A model generated the notes under the pieces. That model was not told the DNA's origin and did not search any database. It was given only the letters and a program-made list of their open reading frames with translations. The position numbers and the translations under genes were made by a program. Positions 21,901 to 33,838 of a stretch of 64,000 bases of DNA are shown piece after piece (the first letter of the stretch is position 1; each line of letters starts with the position of its first letter). Origin of the DNA: Adiantum capillus-veneris (Eukaryota > Streptophyta > Polypodiopsida > Polypodiales > Pteridaceae); assembly GCA_014529385.2 (NCBI GenBank), contig CM043964.1, positions 105,327,587-105,391,586 of the forward strand, read 5' to 3'.

Positions 21901-22740
21901 GTCAGGGGCATGTGGTAGGTTATGTGCCATTCCCACTACATGATAGAAATTTTGGTCAATAACTCTTGTGCTCTTAAGCTACTGATGTCACTCGATTTAT
22001 ACTTGCTCTTAAGGGTGTTTAACACATATGAAGTGTGGTCTATTTGCGTGGGTACCTTTGTCTTTAAATACATTGTGAAAGCTAAGGCTACTACATGATT
22101 TGAGCACATTGACAAGGAGGACTAGAAGCATTTCACTTCTATAGCATAGCCTGCTTGCAGCTTGGAATGGACACTCACACACCCAAATGGTAGAGGAAAC
22201 TCACCCAAACAGGTCCTTCTTCACTCGAATCAAGAGGCAACTTGTGGGGATTACAATCTCTTGCCAACCCAACAAGATGCGTGTAAAGAGTTGGTGACGA
22301 TGAGACTTGGGATCAGATCAGACACCAACCAAGCCATTGTCAAGGTCCTCCAAAGATGATCAAAAGTTCAGCCAAAAAACACACATACTCATATTCAACC
22401 AAAAAACACACATACTCATATCCTCTCACACTCAACTCGATTCCCAAACCTCTCTCACTCTTCCTTACACACTCAGCCCCAATGGCACACACACACCCCT
22501 AGACTATGCAAAAAATGCCTCTATCTTCTTTACCAAAACACCATGAACATGGGAAAAAACTCAATCACCCAAGATGATCCCTAAACATCAAATGACAAGA
22601 TAAAGGTGTAAAACAATGCAACAAACGGGTGCGGAGTTGCACACACACACAACACCATGAATCCTCTTGGCTCCCTCTCTTAGAGTAATGAATTATCTAT
22701 TTTTTCACTTTAGAAAGCAGACCCATGTTTTTTTTTCATG
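21901..22740. other. No recognised gene; simple CA-rich segments
   Basis: Contains repeated 'acacatactcatat' wording near 22380-22420 and a CA tract near 22640. I recognise no domain. It is presumably non-coding or 3' sequence of the older element into which the giant element inserted. Confidence 0.5.
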
Positions 22741-22745
22741 GCATG

Positions 22746-23663
22746 TGTTGGACGGATACACCGCGACGGACGTCAGCACAGCGACAGCTAAGGATGAAGC
22801 TCGACCCGCAGGCGTGTGGAAGCAAGCATAAGGTGTCAACCTACACTCGACCGACTCCTAACTAATTCCTACAGAGGTCTCTCAGCCAATTGTCTAAGTC
22901 ATAGCCTTCAAGAGTGCATAAGAGGAAACTTCCTACAACGCTTTCTAGAGCCGAACACCCATCAAACAATCTTGAAACACCATAGAACTTGAAGGAGACC
23001 CTACTAATACCACTAGGTTTCTCTCCTTAAGGTCTATGAACCAAAATCCCGACCCAAAACACCTGGTGCAGAAACACGTAGGATGTCTGGCCGACATCTA
23101 CAGGTCTTCGTTTCCGAAATCTAAAGTGCCTAACGTGTAGTTCTACCTAATGTGAACGCGTGGATATGCTGCAATGCAAAATCAAACAACGTATGCTCAC
23201 CCAAACACCCGATGAAGCTCGTAGAAGGAGCTTGCAAAACCGGACCGTACGTGCGCAATGTAGGTATCGACGCATAGCTCTCGTCGGGGGCAACATGCTG
23301 CACTTCTTCGCACTCGATTCTGACAACTGAAGCACATGTAGCGTCAAGATGAAGCTCACACTCTCTCTCTTGTACACAGTACGCTCACTCATAGACTTCA
23401 AAACTTGTTTTTTTAAAATGACAAAAGGTTTTTTCATTAAGGTCAAAAAGTGGTATATATACCTTACAATTTCTCAAACCCTAAAGTTCCAAAATCAACC
23501 ATCTACTCAATCTAACTATCAAAACTGGGATACAATCTGGAAACTTTTGTAAGTCCCAATAATTACAAGGTGAAAAATCAGGTTTTCCTCAATGAATAAA
23601 TAATTACAAAAAGAATAATCTTCCGAATAGTTAGATGCCGTGGGGTGTGTCCAGCTTCTAACA
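22746..23663 (-). repeat. 3' LTR of the giant element
   Basis: 918 bp, direct repeat of 48139-49077. It lacks about 21 bp near its left end (after CACAGCGA) that the other copy has. A TATATATA stretch lies at 23454-23461. It contains a single half-site (CGTAGGATGTCT) of the palindrome that is repeated in the leader. Confidence 0.95.
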
Positions 23664-23680
23664 CTCCCCGCCTCCTTGCT
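23664..23680 (-). other. Polypurine tract of the giant element
   Basis: The minus strand reads AAGGAGGCGGGGAG immediately before the LTR start TGTTAGAAGC. It is purine-rich with one C and lies exactly at the expected site for plus-strand priming. Confidence 0.75.
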
Positions 23681-23714
23681 CATGTCGTCCCCGACATGGC
23701 CTTGATCTGCTGCT

Positions 23715-26700
23715 TCATCGTATCGTTTCTCGCATCTTTAGAAGTGATTCGTACCTGGCATGCAGATTCAGCATTGTTGGGCCAAAAATGTCAGTATTTG
23801 TGGTGAAGAAACTTGTATAGAATGCTTCTTCAAAAGCCTGGAGGTGATAGGATGGTAGAAACCTTATCCTTTGATACAGCGCATGTATCACCTCCTTGGA
23901 AGGCTGACCTGACAGATCATAAGCGCATTTGTATGTATCATGGAAGAAGAAGATGCTATCGGTCACCTGGCTTGGCTTGAAGGTCTTGAACACTGCTAAG
24001 ATGGTTCTGCAGATTTTCCTCATCATAATGTATGTAAGGTCAGGTGAGCCAGTGAACAACTTTATGGCGCCCGTTAGGGTTTTCACCATGTATTGGACAC
24101 TTATTCTCTCACCTGCCTTCAAGCCCGGCAGCTTGGGGTAGTTCATCCAAGTGGGTTGGCTTCTTTGCAAAATTTCCTGCGCCTTCCACGTCCTAATCCT
24201 TGGTAGAGGACATAAGCTAAGGTTGTTTCTGATATTTTTAGGTGCCTCTACCAAGTGGATTAGGTATTGTGGGTACTTTGTAAGCTAGGCCTTCCTCCAC
24301 TTTGGCTGAGAATCCACAATAAGCTTGACCCCTTCTGGTTTTGAGGTATCTGCATTGTAGAGAGGTACAGCTGGCTCTTCTTTGATCCGCTTGTTTATGA
24401 CAGCTGCCTCATATTTCAGCAATGGGTATGGGAGAGAGGGTTGAAGCCACTCGCGCCTAAGGTTGCTGGCGTCGATCTTCTAAATGGTCATAGATTTGAA
24501 GACCCTCTGCTCCCACTCCAAGGCTTCCTTTGTTGTTTCCCTGAGCTCCACCTCTATTGCTTTACGCAATTTTTCTTCCTCTTCTTGTGTTAGATCCTGT
24601 GGCTCTTGAGAGGATCTTGCTATGGTTTCCTCTTGCATAGGTGTGTCCACAGGATCCGCCACATTTTCTAGGTCAATGCCCTCATTGGCGGTTGGCCCTA
24701 TGCTCTCTGCCTCTCCTCCTTGTTGGCCTTTCAACTCCTCAATTTGCCTGAGGAGTTTTTGCTTTTCTGCTTCAGCTTCTCCGTCCATATTCACGAGGAG
24801 GACATTAAGTTCGGTGTTTATTCTTTCCGCCTCCTCGAGATTTTTCTTCATGCTCTCTACTTCTTCTTGCAGGGCTTTTTGGCCCTCTTCCATTCTCGTT
24901 TGCATGACTATAGAACCTTTCGCCATCATCAATTTCTGCTTTTTCTCGAGAGTCAGCTCTTTTTGAAGTTCTTGCATTTGCTGTTCATAGAGTTGACTCT
25001 CAGTCATGATTTGAGTCAAGCTCGTAGCTCTGACTATAGCAGGTGATGCTCGCAACCTCCGGATGGTTTGATCTTTGACTTTTAGTTGGTCCTTGAGCTC
25101 AAGGACTTCATCCAGGCTTGCTTCTTGATCTATCTTTGCTCTTTCCTTGGAGTTCCTCATGGCTTCTACTTCTTTCGATTCTTCTGCCAGCTGTAGTGTC
25201 AGATTATCTCTTTCTTTCTCGGCATCTAGCATTGAATTGCTGAGCTGTTGACACTCTTCTTCAGCTGCTTGCATTCTTTTTGCTGCTGCCTGATTTGCTT
25301 CTTCTATTGCTTGGCAGTTTTGTAGAGCCCTTGCCAAGCTGGCCTATAGGTCAGCTTCTCTCTCCTTTTTCCTTTGGCTTTGTGCTTGCAGAGAACCTAC
25401 TTCCATTTTGATCTTTCCTTCAGTGGCCTTGAGAGTTGTCATCTCTTTCTCTGAAGCCATGGAGTGTGCCCTCAATCCGGCTAGCTTTGTCATCACCATG
25501 TCCCAGTCATTGGAGGGCGGGTGCAGGTCTACTGTGTCTGTAGCAATTCTTTTTAACTCCACTAGCCTAATGCCTTGCATCTGTTCTTTAGGCCCTGTCC
25601 TCGCCAAGTCGAATGCGACTGTGGCGGCTTCTTCCTTCGTATAGCCTGCAGCTAGCAGGTCCAAAAATGCATAGTAAGAATCATCTAATTCTTTTTGCTC
25701 AGTGTGAGGCTTGGCCTCTGCTTTTGGCTCAGTATCTTGTCTTTTCTCTTGCTCTTCTGCTTGCCTTTCTTCTTGTTTGTTCTCTGCCTCCTTATCTTCT
25801 TGTGGAGGGCTGCTAGGAGGTGGTGAGGGCGGTGGGGATTGCTGTGGGATGGGTTTAGGGCTGGCTCGTAAAGATGCAGGTTTTCCCTTTAAGTCCCTGT
25901 CTGCTTTTGTTTTTCTTTCTCTTTCCTGGCTCTCTTGCTCATCCAGTAGTTTCTGCCGTATTTGTTGTACTTCTTCCTCTGTGAAAGGGACATGAGGAAT
26001 GTTCTCTGCTGCAGCATCAAGAATCTCAAAATTCTTGATATAATCTTCAAATCGGTTCCTTTGCACTCTTCTGGACGATCCAGACATAGACTCTAGAGAT
26101 GGCTTCCAGAGTTCTCTTAAATCACCCTTGAGGGCTCTCTCCACTCGAAAACTCTCCATTAGCCTCTCTAGTCTTGCCGCTTTCTGTGACCTTGTTTCTT
26201 TGGCTGGCACTTGAGCAAACTCATCTTCCCTTTCTTCTGCTCGGGCTGCTCCCCTTGGACTGGCTCTAGCCGTCTTTTCAATCTTGTTGCCACCTTTGGT
26301 GCCCTTTGTGGCTCATCTTCCTTGTCTTCTTTTATTCTCAGCCAATCATTCTGAGATGGGGGGTCAGGCCACCTTCCTTTTGCATGTAGTGCCCCATAAA
26401 TCACCTTGGTGATTAGTTCTCCTGGCACTATATAGGTTGGCTTTTTGTTGACCATCTTTACCACTCTGTCATGTATATATGCCGTATAGTTGATTATCTT
26501 TGGGGTGCCTTTTGTCATTGCCCAAGTAAACGTTGTGGCAATTGCAGTTGGCGGCATCCTGTACTTCTGTGGCCTCTTCGTGCACATGTGGAAGTACTGG
26601 TTGTATAATTGGCTCATGATTGCTACTTTTGGGTTGGCAATGTCTTCAAAGGTGTAATTCGCCTTTTTCTCTTTGTACACCTTGACCTCATCTCTTCTTT

Positions 26701-27269
26701 TTGTTACACTGTCCCCTTCGTTGGAGAGTTCTAGTGCATTGGCTACAACCCGCTCCGTGATTATTATCTTTGTTTCTGGTCTGCCTTGTAAATCTATTAC
26801 CTTGGCCACTCCATCCTCTTTGATGCTTGTTACAAACTCCCAGACTCTTTTGATGTATTGCTTCGAAGTAGTTGTGGAGATCAATATTCTCCAAGTAGCC
26901 GGCAATCTTGCTTCGTACAAACTCATTGAGTTCTCTCGACAGCATTAGCAGCTCTATAACATTGCCTTCAGTGTCTTTGAACACTCCCTGGTAGATCTTT
27001 AGGTCGTTGGACTCTAACAGATCCTCTTGTATCCAGGTGCTGGTGGGCTTTAGTGTTCCTTCTGGAATGACAAAGGGTTCCACTTCTTCCAGATAATCCT
27101 TGATGGCCATTCTTTTCCTCTTTGCCGGTGACTTCAAGGCTGCCATAGATCTCCCTGTGTGGACTTCAGTGCCTCCGAGCCGCTTTCTGACTTTTGGAGT
27201 TCTTTTTGGCGATGAAATTTCTTGATGTTGGTCTCCATAGCTTCCCGATCCCTCGGGGATCCTTGCCAT
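23715..27269 (-). pseudogene. Long coiled-coil ORF downstream of pol (ORF3) of the giant element
   Basis: About 1180 codons on the minus strand. Part 1 (27269 to about 26890) is basic, then 'ELNEFVRSKIAGYLEN'. Part 2 (26926-26168, shifted frame) has 'ITERVVANALELS' and 'YIVPGELITKVIYGAL', loosely like the plant transposon-protein family PF20167. Part 3 (26210-25344, shifted again) has a PPPSPPPSSPP linker and Glu/Lys runs. Part 4 (25337-24480) continues in the same frame after one TAG and is a long coiled coil ('LQLAEESKEVEAMRNSKERA'). Part 5 (24254-23715, same frame) has 'LPRIRTWKAQE' and 'FLPSYHLQAFEEAFYTSF'. It lies between integrase and the 3' LTR, where few Ty3 elements code. The function is unknown; the coiled coil suggests a structural or assembly role (inference). 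Confidence 0.7.
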
Positions 27270-28764
27270 ATGGTTTTTGTCGACTTTGGCTTCACCGGAG
27301 CTCCATTTGGCAATTTGTCACTCTAGAAGCACCCGTGGTTGCGTTTACATACCTTTGATGATTTGTGGTGGTCTACCACCATAGGATTTGGTTGTTGATG
27401 GTCTAGGAAAGCCGCTCGTGAAGTTTGGTGGCAAACGGGCTTGCGGTTTGGCCGCAAGTGCAATTTGACGCTCTGTGTGTCTGATGCCGTTTCTGAAGTT
27501 TAGTGCCTCTTCGGGTCACTTTTTGGTCATGCGGGTCATATAGACTTGTCGGGCATGTCGAGATGCTCCTACCCATGAATTTTGGTAGCAGTTGGTCGCC
27601 ATTTCGCCGATTTCCCATTTGGTGGCCTCTTGCGGGTTTCTGGGAATTAGGGTTTTTCTCGATGGTTTCCTACTGTCTTTGGCCATCTAGGATTGGTCTC
27701 CTAGACTAGGGTAAGCTGTCGATGAAGTCTTGTTGCTTTCGAGTTAGCCATTAGGCCGCCGTCTCTACCTGTAGGTCTCTACCGCTCGCTTTGTGTGTGA
27801 CCCCTACGCTAGTTTTCGCGACATAATGACAAACATGCGCGAAAAGCTCAAGGTGGTGAGCCTACCTCTCATGTCTTGAGCTCATCGGGTAGTCGTGCGC
27901 GTCGTAGAAGCTGCTGGAAGGTCGATCCGCTCTAGGTGGGAGAAGCTCTCTCCACAAAGTCAATAGTGAGAATGAGCTAAAAATGGGGTGAAAATTTCTT
28001 ATAATGGAGGTCCCTGAACCACTTTTCATGAAATTTTACATGTGCTCCTATCTTCTTGCGAGATACGGTTTAGGCTCAAAAATTTCTTGATTTGGACTCC
28101 ATTTGCTCTGTTTACCAGAACTTTGGCATTTCGGTCAAAATCTGGCCAAAACACGCTTTCCGCTCCAGTCTCATAATTGCACCCCTACTGCACCATAGGT
28201 TTTCCTATAGTCACTGATCATCCCCATATTTTTTGTTTTTCATTAAACTGTTTTTCACCTGCTTTTTGTATTTTTGAAGTTTTTCTGCTGAAAATTAGCA
28301 AAATTAAAAGGAAAATAGCAAATCAAACCCAAAAAATCCCCAAAAATCATAATAAATCACAAACATCACCGCCAATCATTATATACACTCGCATGCAATT
28401 TTTATGGCCGGATTTCTCCGTTTTACCAATATTTTTCTGAAAAATGGCTATTTCTACTTATATACACACACCTAGGGGCTTGATTTGGCGTTTGGCCCCA
28501 TATACCTGTAGCTTCATGCTGTATAAGGGCATATGTACTTGGGTTACTCCAAAAAATTTCACAATCAAACAAAAACCCTTAAAATAGTCGAAAATCATGC
28601 CCCTTTTTTGCTATTTCTGTTATTGGTTCCGCATTTGAGAGTGCTTCTAGAATGCCTCCCCCCCTCCTAGCCGGAGTCCTCCCGGATGACAAGGTATCGC
28701 CTCGGAGTATGTGCCGTGCATAGGTTGAAAAAGTTGTGCTAATGCCTGGCCAATTAATGTGGCC
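27270..28764. other. Spacer between pol and ORF3 of the giant element
   Basis: About 1.5 kb, AT-rich in its left-to-middle part (28180-28440), without a recognisable domain on either strand. Short ORFs here have no family features. It may hold an intron or a secondary promoter for the downstream ORF; I see no proof. Confidence 0.55.
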
Positions 28765-30170
28765 CTACTTTATGCATACTCGGTCAATGCATGGAAAAAT
28801 TAATGATGTGCAAGAAGAGGGTATACGCAAGATGCTTATTGGCATTCGCCGTCGAGGTTTCCTGTTTTTTTTTGCAAGTAACAGCTGTAACTCTACTGCT
28901 CTCTGTTTAATTGTCTTTTTTGCAAAAGGCACTTGCTTTGCCGACACTGTTGATAGAGCCGTAGCTGTGACTAAGGAGAGAATTGGTTGGGCAGTAATGG
29001 TTATGGGCCGTATTGCCATTGCTTTCTATTGGTATTTTGTTGCTGCCGGTTTTTGTAGATGGTTTGGCACTTTCTTGTTTGCCACTGGTTTGTTTTTTAT
29101 TCGTATCCACATATGTCGATTTTCCTTTTTGAAATGCAGTTGTTTGCCTTTCGTTGTTGCTTGTAGTGAAGGGAGTTCCTTTTGATTTTGCTTTGGTATC
29201 CAAATGTGAGTGACATTTGGGTTATGGCCAAGCATTTTCTTTGGGATCCATATCTGTTTTATGCCCTTGGTTTGTGGTTGAACCATCTGCTTTGTTGGAA
29301 TTTTGTTGTTGCATTGTTGTTTGTCTGCCTTGGCATTTCTATCCTTTCGCATCCATACTTGTTTTCCTTGTGTTGGTAACCTAGATCTTTGCATTGCGGC
29401 CGGTGAATTCATATGTCTGTAATTAGCATGGTTGGCTTTTCCCTGATTGTTGGTCTCGCGTATCATGTTGTTCTTTAATGGCATTTGTGCTTTTGGCTTT
29501 GTTTCCAGTGATTGCATGGCTTGCAGTTGATCATGCTGGTATTGCTGAGCAAAGGCTATCACCTGTTGTTCATGTTCATGCTGAATTTTGACTGCCTTTG
29601 CTTTCCAATCTATCTGCACATTGTACACTTTTTGCCAAGGTTGCCCCAGCATCATTGGGTGTTCTGTGCTTTCATCTGTCACCACATAGAATTTGTGTGG
29701 GTAAATATATTGATGTATCTATACATGAAATATAGTCCATCCCAATGTTTTTAACGAGTGTGATGTGCTACTTTCCAGCACTTGAGGAGTAGGATGAAGT
29801 TGACCTGTGACTTTGAGTTGTTGGTATAATCCGTAAGAGATCAAATTTGCTTGAGCTCCCGAATCAAGCAAGGCTGTTGATTCAACTTGATTGCTGCCCA
29901 CTTTGACCTCAATTATTGGCTCCATTGTTTCTTCATCCAACTTCGTCAGTCGAATGGCATTGATTCGCAATGGTGGTCCACTTTGTTGTTGTTGTCGCAG
30001 AAGCCGTCTTTTTGCAATGCGTTCTTGTGCTTCGGCTTGAGCTTCTTCTCGTACTCTCTGTTTTTTCCTCATTCTTTGTTTTCCTTGATGAATTTGTTGG
30101 AGCATCTCCTGTGTGTGTGGTAGATGATACCTCTTCTGTCGACATCCACTAATCTAGTTTGGCATTTCTT
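28765..30170 (-). pseudogene. Second aspartic-protease domain with WIPK repeats, fused after integrase
   Basis: The integrase C-terminal motif (SGCRQKRYHL at about 30150) runs in frame into a Lys/Arg/Gln-rich helix (RMRKKQRVREEAQAEAQERI). A retropepsin-like domain follows: ALLDSGAQANLISYGLY (29890-29840), then MMLGQPW in place of the usual second-half ILG/hydrophobic-Gly motif. After this comes a Gln-rich tail with repeated WMRK, IWIPK and WIPK motifs (29390-29070), continuing in frame to about 28765. Stops occur at 29719-29721 and near 29026. The first protease, before RT, is separate (AILDSGAGVAIATKEIW). Possible roles are a capsid/nucleic-acid-binding tail or a domesticated gag-protease fragment; this is unproven. 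Confidence 0.72.
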
Positions 30171-31318
30171 CACCTGCTAATGTAGCAAGCTTGATAGCTC
30201 CACTTTGTGATAGATCACTAATCACAAATGGTCCCATCCCTCGCTTTTTAAGTTTCTTGGCATGTTGCTTCAAGGTATAAACAAGTACGTAATCACCTGT
30301 TTTGAACTCTTTGGTACGCACATGTTTGTCAAAAAATTCTTTTTGTCTTCTCTTTTTAGCATAGATTGAAGCAACAGCTTGTAAGCGAAGTTCATCTAGC
30401 TTTTCAAGATCATCAATTCTTGAAGAGAGCTCATGCCCTGTCCATTCTAAGCTTTTTGCTACTCATAGAGTTGGAATTAAAAACTCTATGGATATTATAG
30501 CATTTAGGCCAAACACCATGTTGTATGGTGTTGTTCCTATTGATGTTTTGTAAGCTACCCTGTATGCCCATAGTGTTGAGTGTAGCTGCTGATCCCAATT
30601 TGTTCTTGATTCTGACACTATTTTAGTTAGAACCGTGCATAGTGTTTTATTTGTGGCCTCAGCTTGACCATTGGCCTGTGGATGGTATGGTGCAGATTTC
30701 CTATGTATGACCATGAATTCCTCTAGAAGATATTCAATGAATTCATTGAGAAAATGTGTTCCACGGTCACTGACAATTTCTATTGGTAACCCGTTACGTA
30801 CAAAAACATTCTCATACAAAAATTGTGCCGTGGTGCGTGCATCAGCTTTTTGTGTTGCTTTGGCTTCAACCCATTTTGTGAGATAGTCGTAGCGACAATG
30901 ATATATTGGGTATGGGTGTGATATGCAGGGGGTGATATAGGTCCCACAAAATCAATGCCCCATTTTTCAAATGCTCTTGCTTCCATCATTGGCCGTAATG
31001 GCATCTCATCTCTTTTTGTTGGCACCTCGGTGCGTTGACATGCGTCACAACGCTTTACAAACTCTTCAGCATCCATGTGCAATGTAGGCCACCACGGGCG
31101 GTTAAGACAATTTTTGCCGTCTTATCACCCGAAAAATGGCCTCCACTTATTCCGCTATGTGCATGTTCTAGAATCAGCAGGTATTCGCTTTCACTTGCAC
31201 AGATTCGAAGTTGATTATCCTTACCTCGCTTATAGAGTTGGTTCCCAATTAACTGAAAGTCACGAGCTTCCAACTCTATAGCTTTTTTCCGTGCTTGTGT
31301 GATGTTCTCAGGGAACAT
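30171..31318 (-). pseudogene. Integrase of the giant element
   Basis: Block 31318-31055 carries the canonical zinc head (HAHSGISGGHFSGDKTA). Block 31082-30780, one frame over, completes it (VKRCDACQRTEVP) and begins the core with GIDFVGPISPP (first Asp). Block 30819-30463, another frame, has IVSDRGTHF (second Asp) and ANGQAEATN (Glu). The C-terminal part (30460-30170) has TGDYVLVYTLKQ, then GMGPFVISDL, the GPF/Y-type module, and a stop where a Trp or similar would stand before ISGCRQKRYH. Two frameshifts and at least one stop disable it. Integrase inserts the cDNA into the genome. Confidence 0.9.
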
Positions 31319-31372
31319 CCTGGTGGTTAAGAAGTGAATGATATATTGACTCCATGCAGGTGCTATGTTTAC

Positions 31373-33430
31373 CTAAAACAAAGTTGCGTGATCCACTGGT
31401 CGTTTGGCACTACATATAGTACAATTGGTAACATAAGAATGTGTGTCCGTATACATAGTTGGCCAATAAACCCCTAACTGTTTCAGTCTCTGGTGTGTCT
31501 TCACTGTTGAAAAATGAAATGCACAACCCTGGACATGTGCCTCTTCAAGGTAGCAATCGAATTCTTCCGGATTTACACATAATCGTAGGATTAGGTCCGA
31601 TCCAAGATGATACAGCCGTCCTGCTATCAACTGGAAGTTTTTTGTCTGTCTAATTGTTTGATGTTTGGATCTGCATTCCGTATTATCAAACCCACTTCCA
31701 AAGGAAAGAACGCTAACAATTTTCTGAGACCATTTGGGTACCATTTCACTGTTGAAAAGATAAGCATCTGGTAAGTCATCATCTACTCCTTCAAGAGCTT
31801 CCCCGTTGTGTATCCTTGAAAGATGATCTGCTCGTAGATGGGTTTTTCCCTTTTTTACCACCATTGTGAAGTCAAATTCTAGAAATATAATAAACCAGCG
31901 TACGATTCTCCCTGTATTGCAAGGTTTATTTACCAGGTACAAAAGAGCTTGATGATCTGTGAAGAACACAAATTTGTTTGCAAGCAAATAATGCCGAAAT
32001 TTCTTTACAGCATAAATCATTCCTAACCCTTCCCGCTCGGTGGTTGTGTAGTTCTTTTCCGCACTGTCTAACTGTCGGCTCGCATAGCAAACCGGAAAAT
32101 CCATTGTTCCGTCTCCAGGTTGAGCTAGAATACTTGCAATGGCATATGCTGAAGTATCAATGTACACATGGAATATCTTTTCCCAATCTGGTGCCTTTAG
32201 TACAGGTGCTGATATAAGGTTTTCCTTTAGCTTTTGGAATGAAGTTTCACACTCCTCGGTCCACTTGAAATTGACTAGCAAACGATACAGAGGTTGTGCG
32301 ATAACCGCATACATGTATATGAATCTTCCATAATATCCGCAGTGTCCCATGAAGGATTGCACTTGTTTCGCATTAGTAGGCCTGGGTAGGTCTACAATGA
32401 CTTTGACTTTGTCTAGGTCTGTGGTTATTCCATTTCTCGAGACAATGTGTCCTAAGATTCGTCCTTGCTTAACCATGAATACACACTTTTCCGGGTTAAG
32501 ACAGATTCAATATGTCCTACATTTTTCAAAGACCTTTTGCAAATGGTCAATATGCTCCTCTCGTAGAAGAGAGTGTACACACAGGTCATCCATGTAAATT
32601 TCTAAGAATATTCTTAGGTATTCCTTGAATGTGTGAGTCATTAACCTTTGGAAAGTGGCTGGTACATTAGTTAAGCCAAATGGCATAACTCGATACGCAT
32701 AAATCCCCCATTATGTGGCAAATGCTGTTTTGTGTTGATCCTCCCTTGCTATTGCCATTTGGTTGTATCCTGAAAACCCATCCAGAAAGGAATAAGCCCG
32801 TTTCCCGGCCACTCGCTCAAGTACATGTTCTGTAATTGGCAAGGGATAATTATCCCTTATGGTTGCTGCATTCACCTTCTTGAGGTTTACACACACTCGC
32901 AGTTTTCCATTGTTTTTGGGAACTACCACAATGGGTGACACCCAATCTGCATGTTCGATTTCATAGATGAATTCAACTTCCATCAGTTTATCAATCTCTT
33001 CTTTGATTCGTTTAGCAAATGTGTCATTATATGTATAAGGACGTTGTTTGCTAGGCTTTGCATCCGATTTCAAAGGAATTGTATGTTAGCATATCAATGG
33101 ATCAACTCCCTTGAAGTCTTTATAGCTCCACGCGAACACATCTTTATACTTCTTGAGAAGTTGTGTTAGCTGTTCTTCCTCCTTAAGCTCTAAATCGTTA
33201 GCTATATAGACCGGCTGAGGCTTTTCACCTGGTTCTACGAGGTCTATCTTTTTTGCATTTTCAGGCCCATCGTAAGATTCTTGGTTGGTTCTTTCCCTGA
33301 CTGGTGGTGTCATGATGATTTTTCTGTCCTGTATAGTAAATTTCCGATACTGTGATGGTACGTTCATGTTCCCCTTTTCTAACTCCCCTTTACCATCACT
33401 ATCTTCTTCAGTAGTCCATATCTCTCTCAA
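31373..33430 (-). pseudogene. Reverse transcriptase and RNase H with an extra zinc head, giant element
   Basis: All blocks share one frame: 33430-33086 (pre-RT, KYKDVFAWSYKDF), 33073-32711 (RT fingers/palm, KLRVCVNLKKVN, SFLDGFSGYNQ), then the palm with YMDDLCVH (about 32600), and 32476-31373 (connection, 'VQSFMGHCGYYGRFI'). RNase H follows ('VYIDTSAYAIAS', 'FFTDHQALLYL', 'LRADHLSR'). After RNase H there is a first His2Cys2 zinc head (EEAHVQGCAFHFS ... TNCTICSAKRP), 200 bp before the canonical one. Stops at about 33086, 32711 and 32503 interrupt the otherwise open frame. Confidence 0.9.
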
Positions 33431-33838
33431 AGACCGTTTCAGTTCTTGGTATTTCTGTTTACGCTCCAGTTTGGTCCACTCTTGGTCTTTTGTTGTTTCT
33501 TTTTTTTATTTTTGAGAGTTTTGTGATTTTATTTCGTTTTTAGCTTTTCGTATCTGTTTTATTTCCTCTCGCGTTCTTTCTTTTCGATTTTTTGAGAATC
33601 TTCCTGATATTTGATCTTTTACACAATCCTCTGCTTTTACAAGCATCAAATAGTGAGTTTTACCTTTTATCCTGGGCATCAGGTCCTCTCTCGCTTTGTT
33701 TCCTGCTCGTTTCCTCCTATAGCGTTCTTGGCGTCTAGGGTGTTGATTAGCAAAATCATAAAACTTGATATTCTCGGTTTCATTTCCACGCCCACTTGAG
33801 GTGTCTGAACACTCATTATCGGCATCATCATTTACTTC

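Noticed and set aside
24720-25046. Plus-strand ORFs over 24.6-26.0 kb
   Set aside because: They are antisense to the coiled-coil ORF; Phe/Leu/Ser-rich products are complements of Glu/Lys/Arg codons.
28736-29185. 149-codon plus-strand ORF with membrane-like segments
   Set aside because: It is antisense to the Gln/Lys-rich tail of the second protease region; hydrophobic codons arise as complements of Lys/Gln codons.
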